From a virus, in the IMG/VR virus record IMGVR_UViG_3300043786_000854, positions 1 to 21,134 of that record: a stretch of DNA of 21,134 bases; one strand, given 5' to 3'. The stretch's first letter is position 1. Each line of letters begins with the position of its first letter. Positions 6,782 to 13,736 of this stretch are shown here, one piece after another. Under the pieces are notes generated by a model, which worked only from the letters and a program-made list of their open reading frames with translations, searched no databases and was not told the origin of the DNA. The position numbers were made by a program, and so were the translations under genes.

Positions 6782-9328
6782 ATGGCCAGAAAAAATATCA
6801 ATGGAACATTTTATAGACAACTGGGAAATGGGTTTTGGCAAAATGAAATAACTGGTAGTGCTGTAAACTCATTTGCTTTTGACATTATCAAAAGATTTCC
6901 GAATGGATATCCTATTTCTCAACCATTATCGTCAAATGAATACAATACTAGTGAGATCTGGGTGTCCTCATGGCTACCAACCGACCCAGACGCAAATGTT
7001 TCTGGATTTGGTCTTGTGCGTCAGACGGCTGGTTTAGAAGGTGGGGCTACAGCAAGCAGTCTTGCCGAAAACATGGGTAATGTGAATAGGTTTGAATATA
7101 TCAAACCAGCAGTGTACTTCATGAAATGTGCTGGTGACGGTGGTTTTGAAGCGGACTATGCGCCAGTTGGAAATCAAGGAGCAACAGGTATGATTAATGC
7201 CAGTTGTTTTTCTCCGTATAATACAACTGGTGGAAGAATGGCCGCAATAAAGGATAGGCTTTTGGAATTGCCAAAAGGTAAAAGATCTTTAAATCCACGA
7301 AGATATGATCAAGGTGATATGTATGATTCTTCATATAGAGCAGGAGCAACATACTGGGATAATTTCTCAAACGGTGTAACTGGAAACATTTTCGCCAATA
7401 GTATTGGTGCTACATTGTCTAATGATTTCAGATTAATATTACAAAACTTGAAGAATATAGGTGGTGATGTTGACTATATCACATTCGATCTGGAAGAAGT
7501 AGGACCAAAGGCACAATACAGTGCTGGTGCTGCCGATGCTCTCTTTGATGCAAGGGTAAACGCAATCGTTGCTAACCCTAATTACAATCAACCTTATTTC
7601 ACTGGTCAGACATTTTCTCAGATCCTATCTGAATTTGCTGGATTTACATTAAACGATATATTAAACGGCAATTCACACCCACAACTAAATTCATCTTATA
7701 TTTACTGGGACAGAGCGATAACTTCTAATTTTGCCGCATGGACCAATGAGTTCTTGGTAAAACCAGCAAAATTGGTATTTCCAGAAGTTAATGTAGCAAA
7801 TTATAATGGATATTCAACGGGTGCTACAAATGATAATTTCTTTTATGACACAGGGTTTCATCCTGCTAGATTTAATTCTGTAGTTGGGGAAGGACAATCC
7901 CCCGAATTGTATGGGGGTATAAGATTCCCAGACATATACGGAATATTGATATCTGATCCAACAAAAATATACAGAACAGATGTTCCAGGATTCACTACTA
8001 TTGATGGCGGTGTTCAAAATACTGCATGGAACAATCTTCTGGTTCTTATACAAAATGCAAGATCAATGAAGAGACAATCACCCGAATTGGCACTTCGTCC
8101 TTGGATTGCAAGTATAAACTTCAACGAAACCCTTGTGGTTACTCCACCATGGATAGAAAATAGTGTAAGCCGAGGATTGTATTATGAAATGGTTCGTCAT
8201 TTGTGTTTAACTGGCACAGAAATGTTTAATTATTGGAATACCAACGATTGGACAAATTCTTTAAACGCATATAGTTCTCCAAATTGGTTTACAACCAATC
8301 TCACTAGACTCAATAATACTATAGCCGATGTGAATAATCAATTAGGTGGGTGGAGAAATGTTGCACTCAACACAACAAGAATAAATTTCCTTTCTGATTA
8401 TTTGATCTCTGGTGCGCCTATAAACAATGACTCTTATTTGTGGAGAGTTACACCCAAACCAGGAATATCGCTAATTGATGAGGAGTTAAATACAGTAAAT
8501 CTTGATTTAGATGGTGGTGCATGGATAACAACAAACACATCATCTATACCAACATTTACTTCTGTTGTAATAAATCCATGGACTCCTCAACAGTTAGGTG
8601 ATGTTATATTGTGGGTAGATGCAACAGACGCAAGCACTGTAACGACCTCTGGAAGCCCTGCGAGAGTTTCTGAATGGAGAGACATAAGCGGAAATGATAG
8701 ACACTTATCACAGGCTACACCGAATTATAGACCATATTATGAAAGTAACCTGATTGGTGGAAATACGGCAATTAGATTTGATAATTCATCGTCTACTTCG
8801 CTAAGGAATACTTTTGGATTGTATGCACAACCATACACATGGGCGTTTGTGATGAGAACACCAAATACTGGTGATCTATCTCAAAGTGGTATGATTATTG
8901 GTAGCGCAAACATAGACGATCCAACATCGTCTGCCTCTGGTGTGGCCATAAACTACTTCCAAAACGGTATAACATGGGGATTTAATCAGTTTGGTGGTAA
9001 CGGATCTGGTGGGCCTCAAGGAAACTTTACAGAAAATACAAATTACATACTGGTAAATCAATTCTTCGGCATCACCAGTGGTTATAGTGTAAATGGTGTA
9101 AACTCTATTGTAAATTCTGGTGTTAAGCCTTTCTCTGGTATTGAAGTTGGCGCATGGAATGGAAACGGTAATGCCTCTGATACAACAGTCGGTGAATTGG
9201 TGGTAATTCATACCACCTTGACCACAGAAGACAGGCGTTTACTTGAAGGATACTTTGCTCATAAGTGGGGTCTAACGGCTTCTCTGCCGATAAGTCATCC
9301 ATACAGATATAGTCAACCTAGTATATAA
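6782..9328 (+). CDS. Large tail/adhesin-like protein with C-terminal concanavalin A/LamG-type lectin fold
   Basis: An 848-aa protein, probably a tail fibre, receptor-binding or surface-glycan-binding virion protein. The C-terminal part (about residues 605-845) has the pattern of LamG/concanavalin A-like modules of phage and aquatic bacteria: ILWVDATDAS, WRDISGNDRHLSQ, IRFDN, a central WAFVMRT strand, GELVVIHTTLT and the closing EGYFAHKWGLTASLP followed by HPY. The N-terminal 550 residues are rich in Asn, aromatic residues and Gly. They contain DYITFDLEEVG (about 231-241), an acidic strand end that recalls TIM-barrel glycoside hydrolases, but I cannot name a family. No signal peptide or membrane segment is present. 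An upstream in-frame GTG (6758) lies inside the terminator, so ATG 6782 is chosen. It stands directly behind a perfect late promoter, consistent with virion expression. Confidence 0.8.
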   Translation: MARKNINGTFYRQLGNGFWQNEITGSAVNSFAFDIIKRFPNGYPISQPLSSNEYNTSEIWVSSWLPTDPDANVSGFGLVRQTAGLEGGATASSLAENMGNVNRFEYIKPAVYFMKCAGDGGFEADYAPVGNQGATGMINASCFSPYNTTGGRMAAIKDRLLELPKGKRSLNPRRYDQGDMYDSSYRAGATYWDNFSNGVTGNIFANSIGATLSNDFRLILQNLKNIGGDVDYITFDLEEVGPKAQYSAGAADALFDARVNAIVANPNYNQPYFTGQTFSQILSEFAGFTLNDILNGNSHPQLNSSYIYWDRAITSNFAAWTNEFLVKPAKLVFPEVNVANYNGYSTGATNDNFFYDTGFHPARFNSVVGEGQSPELYGGIRFPDIYGILISDPTKIYRTDVPGFTTIDGGVQNTAWNNLLVLIQNARSMKRQSPELALRPWIASINFNETLVVTPPWIENSVSRGLYYEMVRHLCLTGTEMFNYWNTNDWTNSLNAYSSPNWFTTNLTRLNNTIADVNNQLGGWRNVALNTTRINFLSDYLISGAPINNDSYLWRVTPKPGISLIDEELNTVNLDLDGGAWITTNTSSIPTFTSVVINPWTPQQLGDVILWVDATDASTVTTSGSPARVSEWRDISGNDRHLSQATPNYRPYYESNLIGGNTAIRFDNSSSTSLRNTFGLYAQPYTWAFVMRTPNTGDLSQSGMIIGSANIDDPTSSASGVAINYFQNGITWGFNQFGGNGSGGPQGNFTENTNYILVNQFFGITSGYSVNGVNSIVNSGVKPFSGIEVGAWNGNGNASDTTVGELVVIHTTLTTEDRRLLEGYFAHKWGLTASLPISHPYRYSQPSI

Positions 9329-9331
9329 ATA
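9324..9331 (+). promoter_or_regulatory. Late promoter TATAAATA for the RuvC-like gene, over the tail-gene stop codon
   Basis: A perfect TATAAATA whose internal TAA (9326-9328) is the stop codon of the preceding tail gene. It ends five bases before ATG 9337, the same spacing as the octamer at 6769. The five bases TCTAA contain no ribosome-binding site. Confidence 0.75.
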
Positions 9332-9336
9332 TCTAA

Positions 9337-9882
9337 ATGAAGATATGTGGTATTGATTATAGTCTCACAAGTCCAGCAATTTGTGTTCATGAAGGAAATG
9401 AGTTCAGTTATTCAAACTGTAAATTTTACTTTCTGACCAGTGTAAAGAAAAACGCCACTGTGTTTGATGGTAGAATACAAGGTGAATTTATGGATGATTA
9501 TATCCATGAATGTGAAAGATATGATATCATATCAAATTGGGCCATGAATATTATTAAAAGATGCGATAAAATAGCCATAGAAGGTTATGCCTATGGAGCC
9601 AGTGGTAAGGTATTCCATATAGCGGAGAACACTGGTCTATTGAAATATAAGATATGGAACAATGGGAAACCTCTAGAAATTGTTACGCCTTCACATGTGA
9701 AGAAGTTGGCAACGGGAAAAGGTAATGCCGACAAGCGTGGAATGTATGATGCATTTGTGAAAGAAACTGCTGTTGACTTGCAAAAAATAATAAGTCCCAA
9801 TAAAAAAGATATCGGCTCACCAGTAGCCGATATCATTGATTCTTATTTTATATGTAAGGTGTTATTTAAACAAATCCTGTAA
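9337..9882 (+). CDS. RuvC-like Holliday junction resolvase (RNase H fold)
   Basis: A 181-aa protein with the four-acid layout of RuvC-type junction endonucleases: D7 in the first strand (KICGIDYSLTSPA), E82 in IAIEGYAYG, and the DxxD pair D165/D168 in PVADIIDSYF. The conserved segment GKGNADKRGMYDAF precedes the last pair, as in RuvC and poxvirus A22-type enzymes. It would cut branched recombination intermediates before packaging, the job of gp49 (endonuclease VII) in T4. The start is fixed because the first beta strand begins at residue 2, yet there is no Shine-Dalgarno sequence. The gene follows a perfect late promoter at 5 nt. Its 3' end overlaps the convergent leftward gene by 17 nt, and its coding region contains that gene's probable terminator. 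Confidence 0.88.
   Translation: MKICGIDYSLTSPAICVHEGNEFSYSNCKFYFLTSVKKNATVFDGRIQGEFMDDYIHECERYDIISNWAMNIIKRCDKIAIEGYAYGASGKVFHIAENTGLLKYKIWNNGKPLEIVTPSHVKKLATGKGNADKRGMYDAFVKETAVDLQKIISPNKKDIGSPVADIIDSYFICKVLFKQIL
9802..9834 (-). terminator. Leftward terminator buried inside the RuvC-like coding region
   Basis: A perfect 10-bp inverted repeat GATATCGGCT (9808-9817) / AGCCGATATC (9825-9834) with a 7-nt loop. On the minus strand it is followed directly by TTTTTT (9807-9802), the layout of an intrinsic terminator. It lies about 30 nt past the stop of the leftward gene ending at 9866, yet encodes the KKDIGSPVADI part of the RuvC-like protein on the plus strand. Confidence 0.75.
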
Positions 9883-10594
9883 TTTTCTTTGCTTGCAGTG
9901 CGGCAGATATTCTGGCCTGTTCTCTTGCCGCAGCAGCAATAGATGCGGCTCTGCGGACCTTCGTTTCTCTTCTTTGTTGTATGGCTGATCCCCGTAGATT
10001 CTTGGCCTTGTCTGCCGCAGCCTTTTGCGCTTCAGGTGTTATCCCACCAACCGATAGAGGTGTGCTGGGAAAATCTTGCATAGAAATATTAATTTCACTC
10101 TCTCCCTCTTTTGCTGGTTCACCAACAAGTCTTGGAATAGGTGTAAATTGTGGATTTGACTTGTCTTGAGTAAATGTGGCCTTTAATTTACCACCGACAT
10201 TTTGTAGATTACTCAGATTTACAGCGGTTGATAATGCTTCAATTCTTTCTGGTGCATTTTCTGCTGATTTAAGTGGTGGTCTGATTGTTTTTTCTGTTTT
10301 TGGATCTTTTATTGGGAGTCTAGATACTGCTATTTGTGCATCAGACCTTCCAGCAATGTTCTTCAGTCTTGCTTGTTGATGTGCTAGTATTCCAGGTGCT
10401 ATCTTTTTGGCTCGTTCTACACCAATTAATTTTGTGCTTTTCTTACCTTTTCCAGGAATCTTATCAGGAAATAACTCTGGATGTTGTGCCTGTAATTGAG
10501 GAGTAATACCAGAAGTTGCCAATGTTGCTACTAATTCTGCTTCTGTTTTTACTTCAGACAACAATGACTTATAATGTTCTACTAATTTTTTCAT
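9866..10594 (-). CDS. Basic unknown protein with capsid-targeting-like N-terminus
   Basis: A 242-aa protein with no family I recognise. It begins MKKLVEHYKSLLSE, nearly the same as the start of the upstream neighbour (MRELVEHYKQILSE) although the rest differs. This N-terminal peptide ends in LSE, the (L/I)xE form cut by T4 prohead protease gp21. The body is rich in Ala, Lys and Pro, looks partly disordered, and ends in an Ala/Arg-rich helix (about residues 200-235, including AASIAAAAREQARISAAL). No membrane segment or cysteine is present. A TTG lies one codon upstream, but ATG 10594 overlaps the previous stop (TGATG) and is preferred. It is the last gene of the leftward block. I infer an internal head protein; only the N-terminal peptide and location support this. 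Confidence 0.75.
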   Translation of the reverse strand: MKKLVEHYKSLLSEVKTEAELVATLATSGITPQLQAQHPELFPDKIPGKGKKSTKLIGVERAKKIAPGILAHQQARLKNIAGRSDAQIAVSRLPIKDPKTEKTIRPPLKSAENAPERIEALSTAVNLSNLQNVGGKLKATFTQDKSNPQFTPIPRLVGEPAKEGESEINISMQDFPSTPLSVGGITPEAQKAAADKAKNLRGSAIQQRRETKVRRAASIAAAAREQARISAALQAKKITGFV

Positions 10595-10878
10595 CAATCT
10601 GCTCCAGATTGTAGTCTTGCCTTTAATTCTGTTTTTCTTTTGATAAACTGTTCTCTAGGTTTATCTTTTGTTTTTTCTTTTTTGATTCCAGATGTAATTG
10701 GAGTCACACCAGCCTTTATGGCGCGAGAAAAATTAAAGCGAGTATCAGATGCTGGAGTTCCAGTTAAATCTGTTGAAAGTTTTTGGTTTCTGGCTTTTTG
10801 TTTTCTGGCCAGTATTCTTCTTTCTGCTCTCGTAGTTTCAGATAAAATTTGTTTATAATGTTCTACTAGTTCTCTCAT
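10594..10878 (-). CDS. Small basic protein with capsid-targeting-like N-terminus
   Basis: A 94-aa, strongly basic protein of unknown function. The first 14 residues MRELVEHYKQILSE match the N-terminus of the following gene closely and end in the LSE motif. The rest (lysine- and arginine-rich, including RRILARKQKARNQK and EQFIKRKTELKARL) looks helical or disordered and could bind nucleic acid. A purine-rich GAAGAG lies eight bases before ATG 10878, and a perfect TATAAATA is placed 18 nt upstream. The stop overlaps the next start by one base (TGATG). Shared N-terminus with unlike bodies is the pattern expected for proteins using one targeting peptide. Confidence 0.75.
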   Translation of the reverse strand: MRELVEHYKQILSETTRAERRILARKQKARNQKLSTDLTGTPASDTRFNFSRAIKAGVTPITSGIKKEKTKDKPREQFIKRKTELKARLQSGAD

Positions 10879-10879
10879 G

Positions 10880-11425
10880 TTATTTTCTCTTCTTTTTATT
10901 TATATTTTTCTCTGTGTCCTCAAATCCGTCATTGTTGACATCTTTGGTTCTGATCTTGATATAATACCAACCAGCACCCAAAATAACTAAACAATAAAAC
11001 AAAAGAGCATACCAGTTGACTTTCCGAATTGTTATTTCTGTGCCAGTAGGAAGGATAATTTCTGTTTTTTCAGGAACATTTATCGGTGTTATATTAAATG
11101 TCTGAATAGATGTGTTTTCTGGAAGAATAACCTCTGTATTTTGAGGCAGTACCATTTCCTCATACTTTTCTGGTTCTACTTGTACTGACGCGATAGTATC
11201 CTTTGCGAGAGTAACATGGGTTTTTACTGTAGATGGTGTCTGTACTATTACACTACAAGGAATAGACGCTTCAGTTTCTTGTACTAATACAGTTTTTGTA
11301 GGATTAGACAAAACATCAGGAGCCTTATATGTAAGACCTGGCAATGTGACACTAGATTTACAGGAAGCCAGAGTAAATAATAACCAAATTGCCGATAATT
11401 TAAGAATTGTCTTTAGATTCATCAT
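10880..11425 (-). CDS. Probable single-gene spanin: lipoprotein with C-terminal membrane helix
   Basis: A 181-aa protein starting MMNLKTILKLSAIWLLF with a lipobox LASC, so an N-terminal lipoprotein signal peptide with the lipidated cysteine at about residue 22. The centre is a beta-rich periplasmic domain (PENTSIQTFNITP, PTGTEITI). Near the C-terminus is one hydrophobic helix (WYALLFYCLVILGAGWYY) followed by a charged cytoplasmic tail ending KKKRK. An outer-membrane lipid anchor plus a C-terminal inner-membrane helix in one chain is the architecture of unimolecular spanins such as phage T1 gp11, which fuse the two membranes at lysis. The frame is open further upstream to an ATG at 11455, inside the neighbouring gene. 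The ATGs at 11425/11422 behind AGAAGA are preferred. A holin-like gene lies just upstream. The role is inferred, the topology is visible. Confidence 0.7.
   Translation of the reverse strand: MMNLKTILKLSAIWLLFTLASCKSSVTLPGLTYKAPDVLSNPTKTVLVQETEASIPCSVIVQTPSTVKTHVTLAKDTIASVQVEPEKYEEMVLPQNTEVILPENTSIQTFNITPINVPEKTEIILPTGTEITIRKVNWYALLFYCLVILGAGWYYIKIRTKDVNNDGFEDTEKNINKKKRK
10897..10904 (-). promoter_or_regulatory. Late promoter TATAAATA (leftward)
   Basis: A perfect TATAAATA on the minus strand, 18 nt before ATG 10878, lying inside the last codons of the spanin-like gene. Unlike the octamers with 5-nt spacing, it leaves room for a purine-rich ribosome-binding site. It would serve the two genes with paired N-termini. 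Confidence 0.7.
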
Positions 11426-11597
11426 TTTTCTTCTTTCTGTTCCAAAAAATGTCATTCAGCCTTTTCATCATGGCATCGACTTTTTCAGTCGAATCTTTGA
11501 CTTGTGAGGGGTGGAATGATGGATCATCAATATCACCAGCATAATTGATCGTGAACTCTTGCCATTTTTCGCCTAAAAATTCTTTGAATGATTTCAT
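11400..11597 (-). CDS. 65-aa protein starting with a capsid-targeting-like peptide
   Basis: A small protein whose first ten residues MKSFKEFLGE closely resemble the T4 internal-protein targeting peptide MKTYQEFIAE, including the (L/I)xE end where gp21 cuts. The remainder is charged, with a predicted helix (KVDAMMKRLNDIFWNRKKK) and an acidic middle. The ATG overlaps the stop of the holin-like gene as ATGA, and the 3' end overlaps the spanin-like gene by about 26 nt. Placement between holin and spanin candidates could mean a lysis role, but the N-terminus argues for an internal head protein. No hydrophobic segment is seen, so it is not itself a holin or antiholin of the usual type. Confidence 0.72.
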   Translation of the reverse strand: MKSFKEFLGEKWQEFTINYAGDIDDPSFHPSQVKDSTEKVDAMMKRLNDIFWNRKKKNDESKDNS

Positions 11598-12028
11598 GTT
11601 TTATTACTCGCAGAAGCAGAACCAAAGTAGAATCCGACTATAGAAATAAGTATCTGTCTATTTTCCTGTGTAAACAAGTATCCGTTGATTGTTTGGAATA
11701 TTGTTTCCTTTGTCTCTGGGATCAGGCCAAATAACAGTTCAGGATTGATCTGAGTGACTTCGACAACTGTGGGTATACCGAAGAACGGTAGGACGAATGG
11801 AGCCGCTATAGTGCCAAACAAGACCATCAGGACAATGATCTGACGGACGGCCTTCCCAGCGTCTATAGGCACTCTCTGAACGGCCTTGGTACGGCTTTCC
11901 TCGACAAGTTTATTCATCTCAATGAGACGCTTAAAGTTTTCCTGTTCGGCTTGGCTCTTTTGGGCCATATAACGGAAAAGGAACCCTGCGGCAGATCCGC
12001 CGATAAGTGAAAGTAGTTCTGTTGTCAT
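11594..12028 (-). CDS. Holin-like three-helix membrane protein
   Basis: A 144-aa protein with three hydrophobic stretches: residues about 5-21 (LLSLIGGSAAGFLFRYM), about 63-85 (IIVLMVLFGTIAAPFVLPFFG) and about 127-142 (ISIVGFYFGSASAS). A charged coiled segment (residues 23-60, rich in Lys and Glu) separates the first two. The last helix with its YFGS ending recalls the GTA-type three-helix holins, where a yFGsR-like motif follows the final helix. The gene overlaps both neighbours as ATGA. Together with the lipoprotein/membrane-helix gene two positions downstream it forms a plausible lysis pair. No endolysin is recognisable in the window. An alternative is a structural or host-membrane protein; I give holin moderate support. 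Confidence 0.6.
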   Translation of the reverse strand: MTTELLSLIGGSAAGFLFRYMAQKSQAEQENFKRLIEMNKLVEESRTKAVQRVPIDAGKAVRQIIVLMVLFGTIAAPFVLPFFGIPTVVEVTQINPELLFGLIPETKETIFQTINGYLFTQENRQILISIVGFYFGSASASNKT

Positions 12029-12531
12029 TGTGGTTTCTTTCTTTTTAAGATCTTATTTTTAACACGATCCCGTTTATGCATAAACCCAGAATCCATACCA
12101 GCCAAATTTGGATTTGGATCACTGGCCGCACCAGTTACACTAAATCCACCACCCGTACTCATTTCCTCAGTCAAATCAAGTCCTTGAGACTTAAGATAAT
12201 TGTTTATTTCCAAAAGAACAACTTCTGAATCTCCACCCAACATATCAACTTCTTCTGCATACAAAGATATGGCCGTTGTCAGGTTCTTTGCCTTGGCCTG
12301 AATGGATGGGTTGGGAATTTGTTTTACCAGTTTTTTAAGATTTATTATCAGTCTGTAATAAATCGGCACTAATCGACTGTCTTTTAAATAATTACCTTTT
12401 TTGTCGATCAGACCAATTTTGAAGAATTTCATGTCTTCGAAGTCTGTGGTCATGTCTTTGATGAACTTAAAGACGGTAAAAGTATTCACCAGTTTATTTA
12501 AATCAGCAGTTGTGGGTTTTTTACTCTTCAT
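12025..12531 (-). CDS. Unknown 168-aa phage protein
   Basis: A protein of a type often found next to structural genes in large tailed phages, without known function. The N-terminal two thirds are helical (LNKLVNTFTVFKFIKDM, and a central IINLKKLVKQIPNPSIQAKAKNL segment), followed by a Gly/Ser/Asn-rich linker (about residues 128-148) and a basic end (HKRDRVKNKILKRKKPQ). No membrane segment or catalytic motif is visible. Both ends overlap neighbours as ATGA (12528-12531 and 12025-12028), so it is translated in a coupled series with the gene before it and the holin-like gene after it. Probably a minor virion protein. Confidence 0.7.
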   Translation of the reverse strand: MKSKKPTTADLNKLVNTFTVFKFIKDMTTDFEDMKFFKIGLIDKKGNYLKDSRLVPIYYRLIINLKKLVKQIPNPSIQAKAKNLTTAISLYAEEVDMLGGDSEVVLLEINNYLKSQGLDLTEEMSTGGGFSVTGAASDPNPNLAGMDSGFMHKRDRVKNKILKRKKPQ

Positions 12532-12905
12532 TTTATCTCTGATAATAGACTTAGAATATTCTTATCACTCTTTATCGAATCTAGATTAACCTCTGGTATA
12601 TGATCTGGCGTATACCTTAGATGGTCTAAAAATGATTTTAAAGAAGAATGTAATGACTGCGGTATTCTGAAAAACAATATTCTTGAACAGTTTAAAGGTC
12701 CATACACATTTCCCAAAATTATTATATGATTGAGTATGAGCCTTTCTTTTATTTTGGTTGTTTTTTTATATTTCAGTAATAGTCTTTTGATATATTTTAT
12801 TCTGTTTAAATCCTCCTTAAACTCTGAAAACCCTTTACAAGAGGGATTTTCATAGTTCTTCATGGCAAAAAGAATAAAATTGTCTTCGTCTATAGGCTGA
12901 AACAT
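12528..12905 (-). CDS. Conserved phage protein of unknown function
   Basis: A 125-aa protein whose middle (FKEDLNRIKYIKRLLLKYK, then ERLILNHIIILGNVYG) matches a pattern I have seen in many tailed-phage hypothetical proteins: a helix with RIKYIKRL, followed by LILNHIIxLxNVFG. Those proteins are usually annotated only as a domain of unknown function and lie beside structural genes. The protein is helical, with no membrane segment. No Shine-Dalgarno sequence precedes ATG 12905 in the 18-nt gap after the upstream gene; the next in-frame ATG (residue 15) has none either. The stop overlaps the next start (ATGA). The role is unknown. Confidence 0.75.
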   Translation of the reverse strand: MFQPIDEDNFILFAMKNYENPSCKGFSEFKEDLNRIKYIKRLLLKYKKTTKIKERLILNHIIILGNVYGPLNCSRILFFRIPQSLHSSLKSFLDHLRYTPDHIPEVNLDSIKSDKNILSLLSEIK

Positions 12906-12923
12906 AGCAAAAATAAATCTGTA

Positions 12924-13736
12924 TTAGTCTTTTATCGTTTTAACTTTTTTCAATTTACGATGTAATTCTCTCTCTACTTGACTGTGAATATCCCCAGGAA
13001 GAGATTCTCGCTTGATCTTTCCTGCGGTGTGGAGTCTTCGAACGATTTGTTTGGCTGCAAATCTTACTCTTTGCGCGACTTCGTCGCTAGTTCTTCCGTT
13101 TTTAGTGATGTTTTTCATCAATGGCTCAAGAACTTTAGTCTTGATTTCAGGGTGTCTATTTGCCTTACGAATAAGAGAAGCACCCATATGAGATGATTCT
13201 AGAAGAACAGTACCAGTTTCATCATAACTTTCACGAACACTCAAAGATGGTGTTTCTATGTCAATTTTATCAGTGAAACCTGTGCGAGTAATTCCTACAT
13301 CACTGAAATAGAATTTTCCACTTGGTGACTTAGTAAGATCAAAAGTCAACGAAAGTGGTACATAATCCTTACCGCGATCAAATCCATCCATGAGGTTATG
13401 TGTAGGAGTCGTACCGAAGATTTCACCATATCGGTTCAACTGGAAGGTATTGCGTCCGATATTTAATTTGGTTTGATTATTGAAATCAAAGTCAAGACCA
13501 GCATGGTTGATCTTGGCTCTCATGGTTTTTAACGCTTGAATAGGATCAAGATAATCTCCACTCAAATGTGCATTTGCAAATGCGTGAATACGGTTTATTT
13601 GAGACGAATCGTCCCGATAAACACCAGCATCACTGTGGGCAGAACGAGGGAATCCAGACGAGAACCCATTAAATACATTACCGACATCGGCGTATTCATT
13701 TTCTAGAAGTGTTAAGATATTCTTGAAATTTTTCAT
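12924..13736 (-). CDS. Unknown 270-aa protein with capsid-targeting-like N-terminus
   Basis: No family is recognised. The N-terminus MKNFKNILTLLENE has the MK-aromatic start and an LLE end like the other candidate targeting peptides in this block. The middle looks globular with alternating strands (TKLNIGRNTFQLNRYGEIFG, YVPLSLTFDL, KFYFSDVGI), and the C-terminal third is basic and helical (QRVRFAAKQIVRRLHTAGK, then a lysine-rich end KLKKVKTIKD). ATG 13736 overlaps the upstream stop as ATGA, with AAAGGA a few bases before it. If the first 12 residues are removed by a prohead protease, a mature protein of about 258 residues remains. I infer an internal or injected virion protein; function is unknown. 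Confidence 0.72.
   Translation of the reverse strand: MKNFKNILTLLENEYADVGNVFNGFSSGFPRSAHSDAGVYRDDSSQINRIHAFANAHLSGDYLDPIQALKTMRAKINHAGLDFDFNNQTKLNIGRNTFQLNRYGEIFGTTPTHNLMDGFDRGKDYVPLSLTFDLTKSPSGKFYFSDVGITRTGFTDKIDIETPSLSVRESYDETGTVLLESSHMGASLIRKANRHPEIKTKVLEPLMKNITKNGRTSDEVAQRVRFAAKQIVRRLHTAGKIKRESLPGDIHSQVERELHRKLKKVKTIKD

Noticed and set aside
9591-9836. Minus-strand open frame opposite the RuvC-like gene
   Set aside because: No ribosome-binding site and no recognisable protein; the opposite strand has a full set of RuvC catalytic residues.
10595-10597. TTG start one codon before ATG 10594
   Set aside because: ATG with TGATG stop-start overlap is the common junction style here, and the ATG gives the N-terminus shared with the neighbour.
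12978-13196. Plus-strand open frame opposite the 270-aa gene
   Set aside because: It is an antisense shadow, has no promoter or ribosome-binding site, and the minus-strand gene is part of an overlapping chain.
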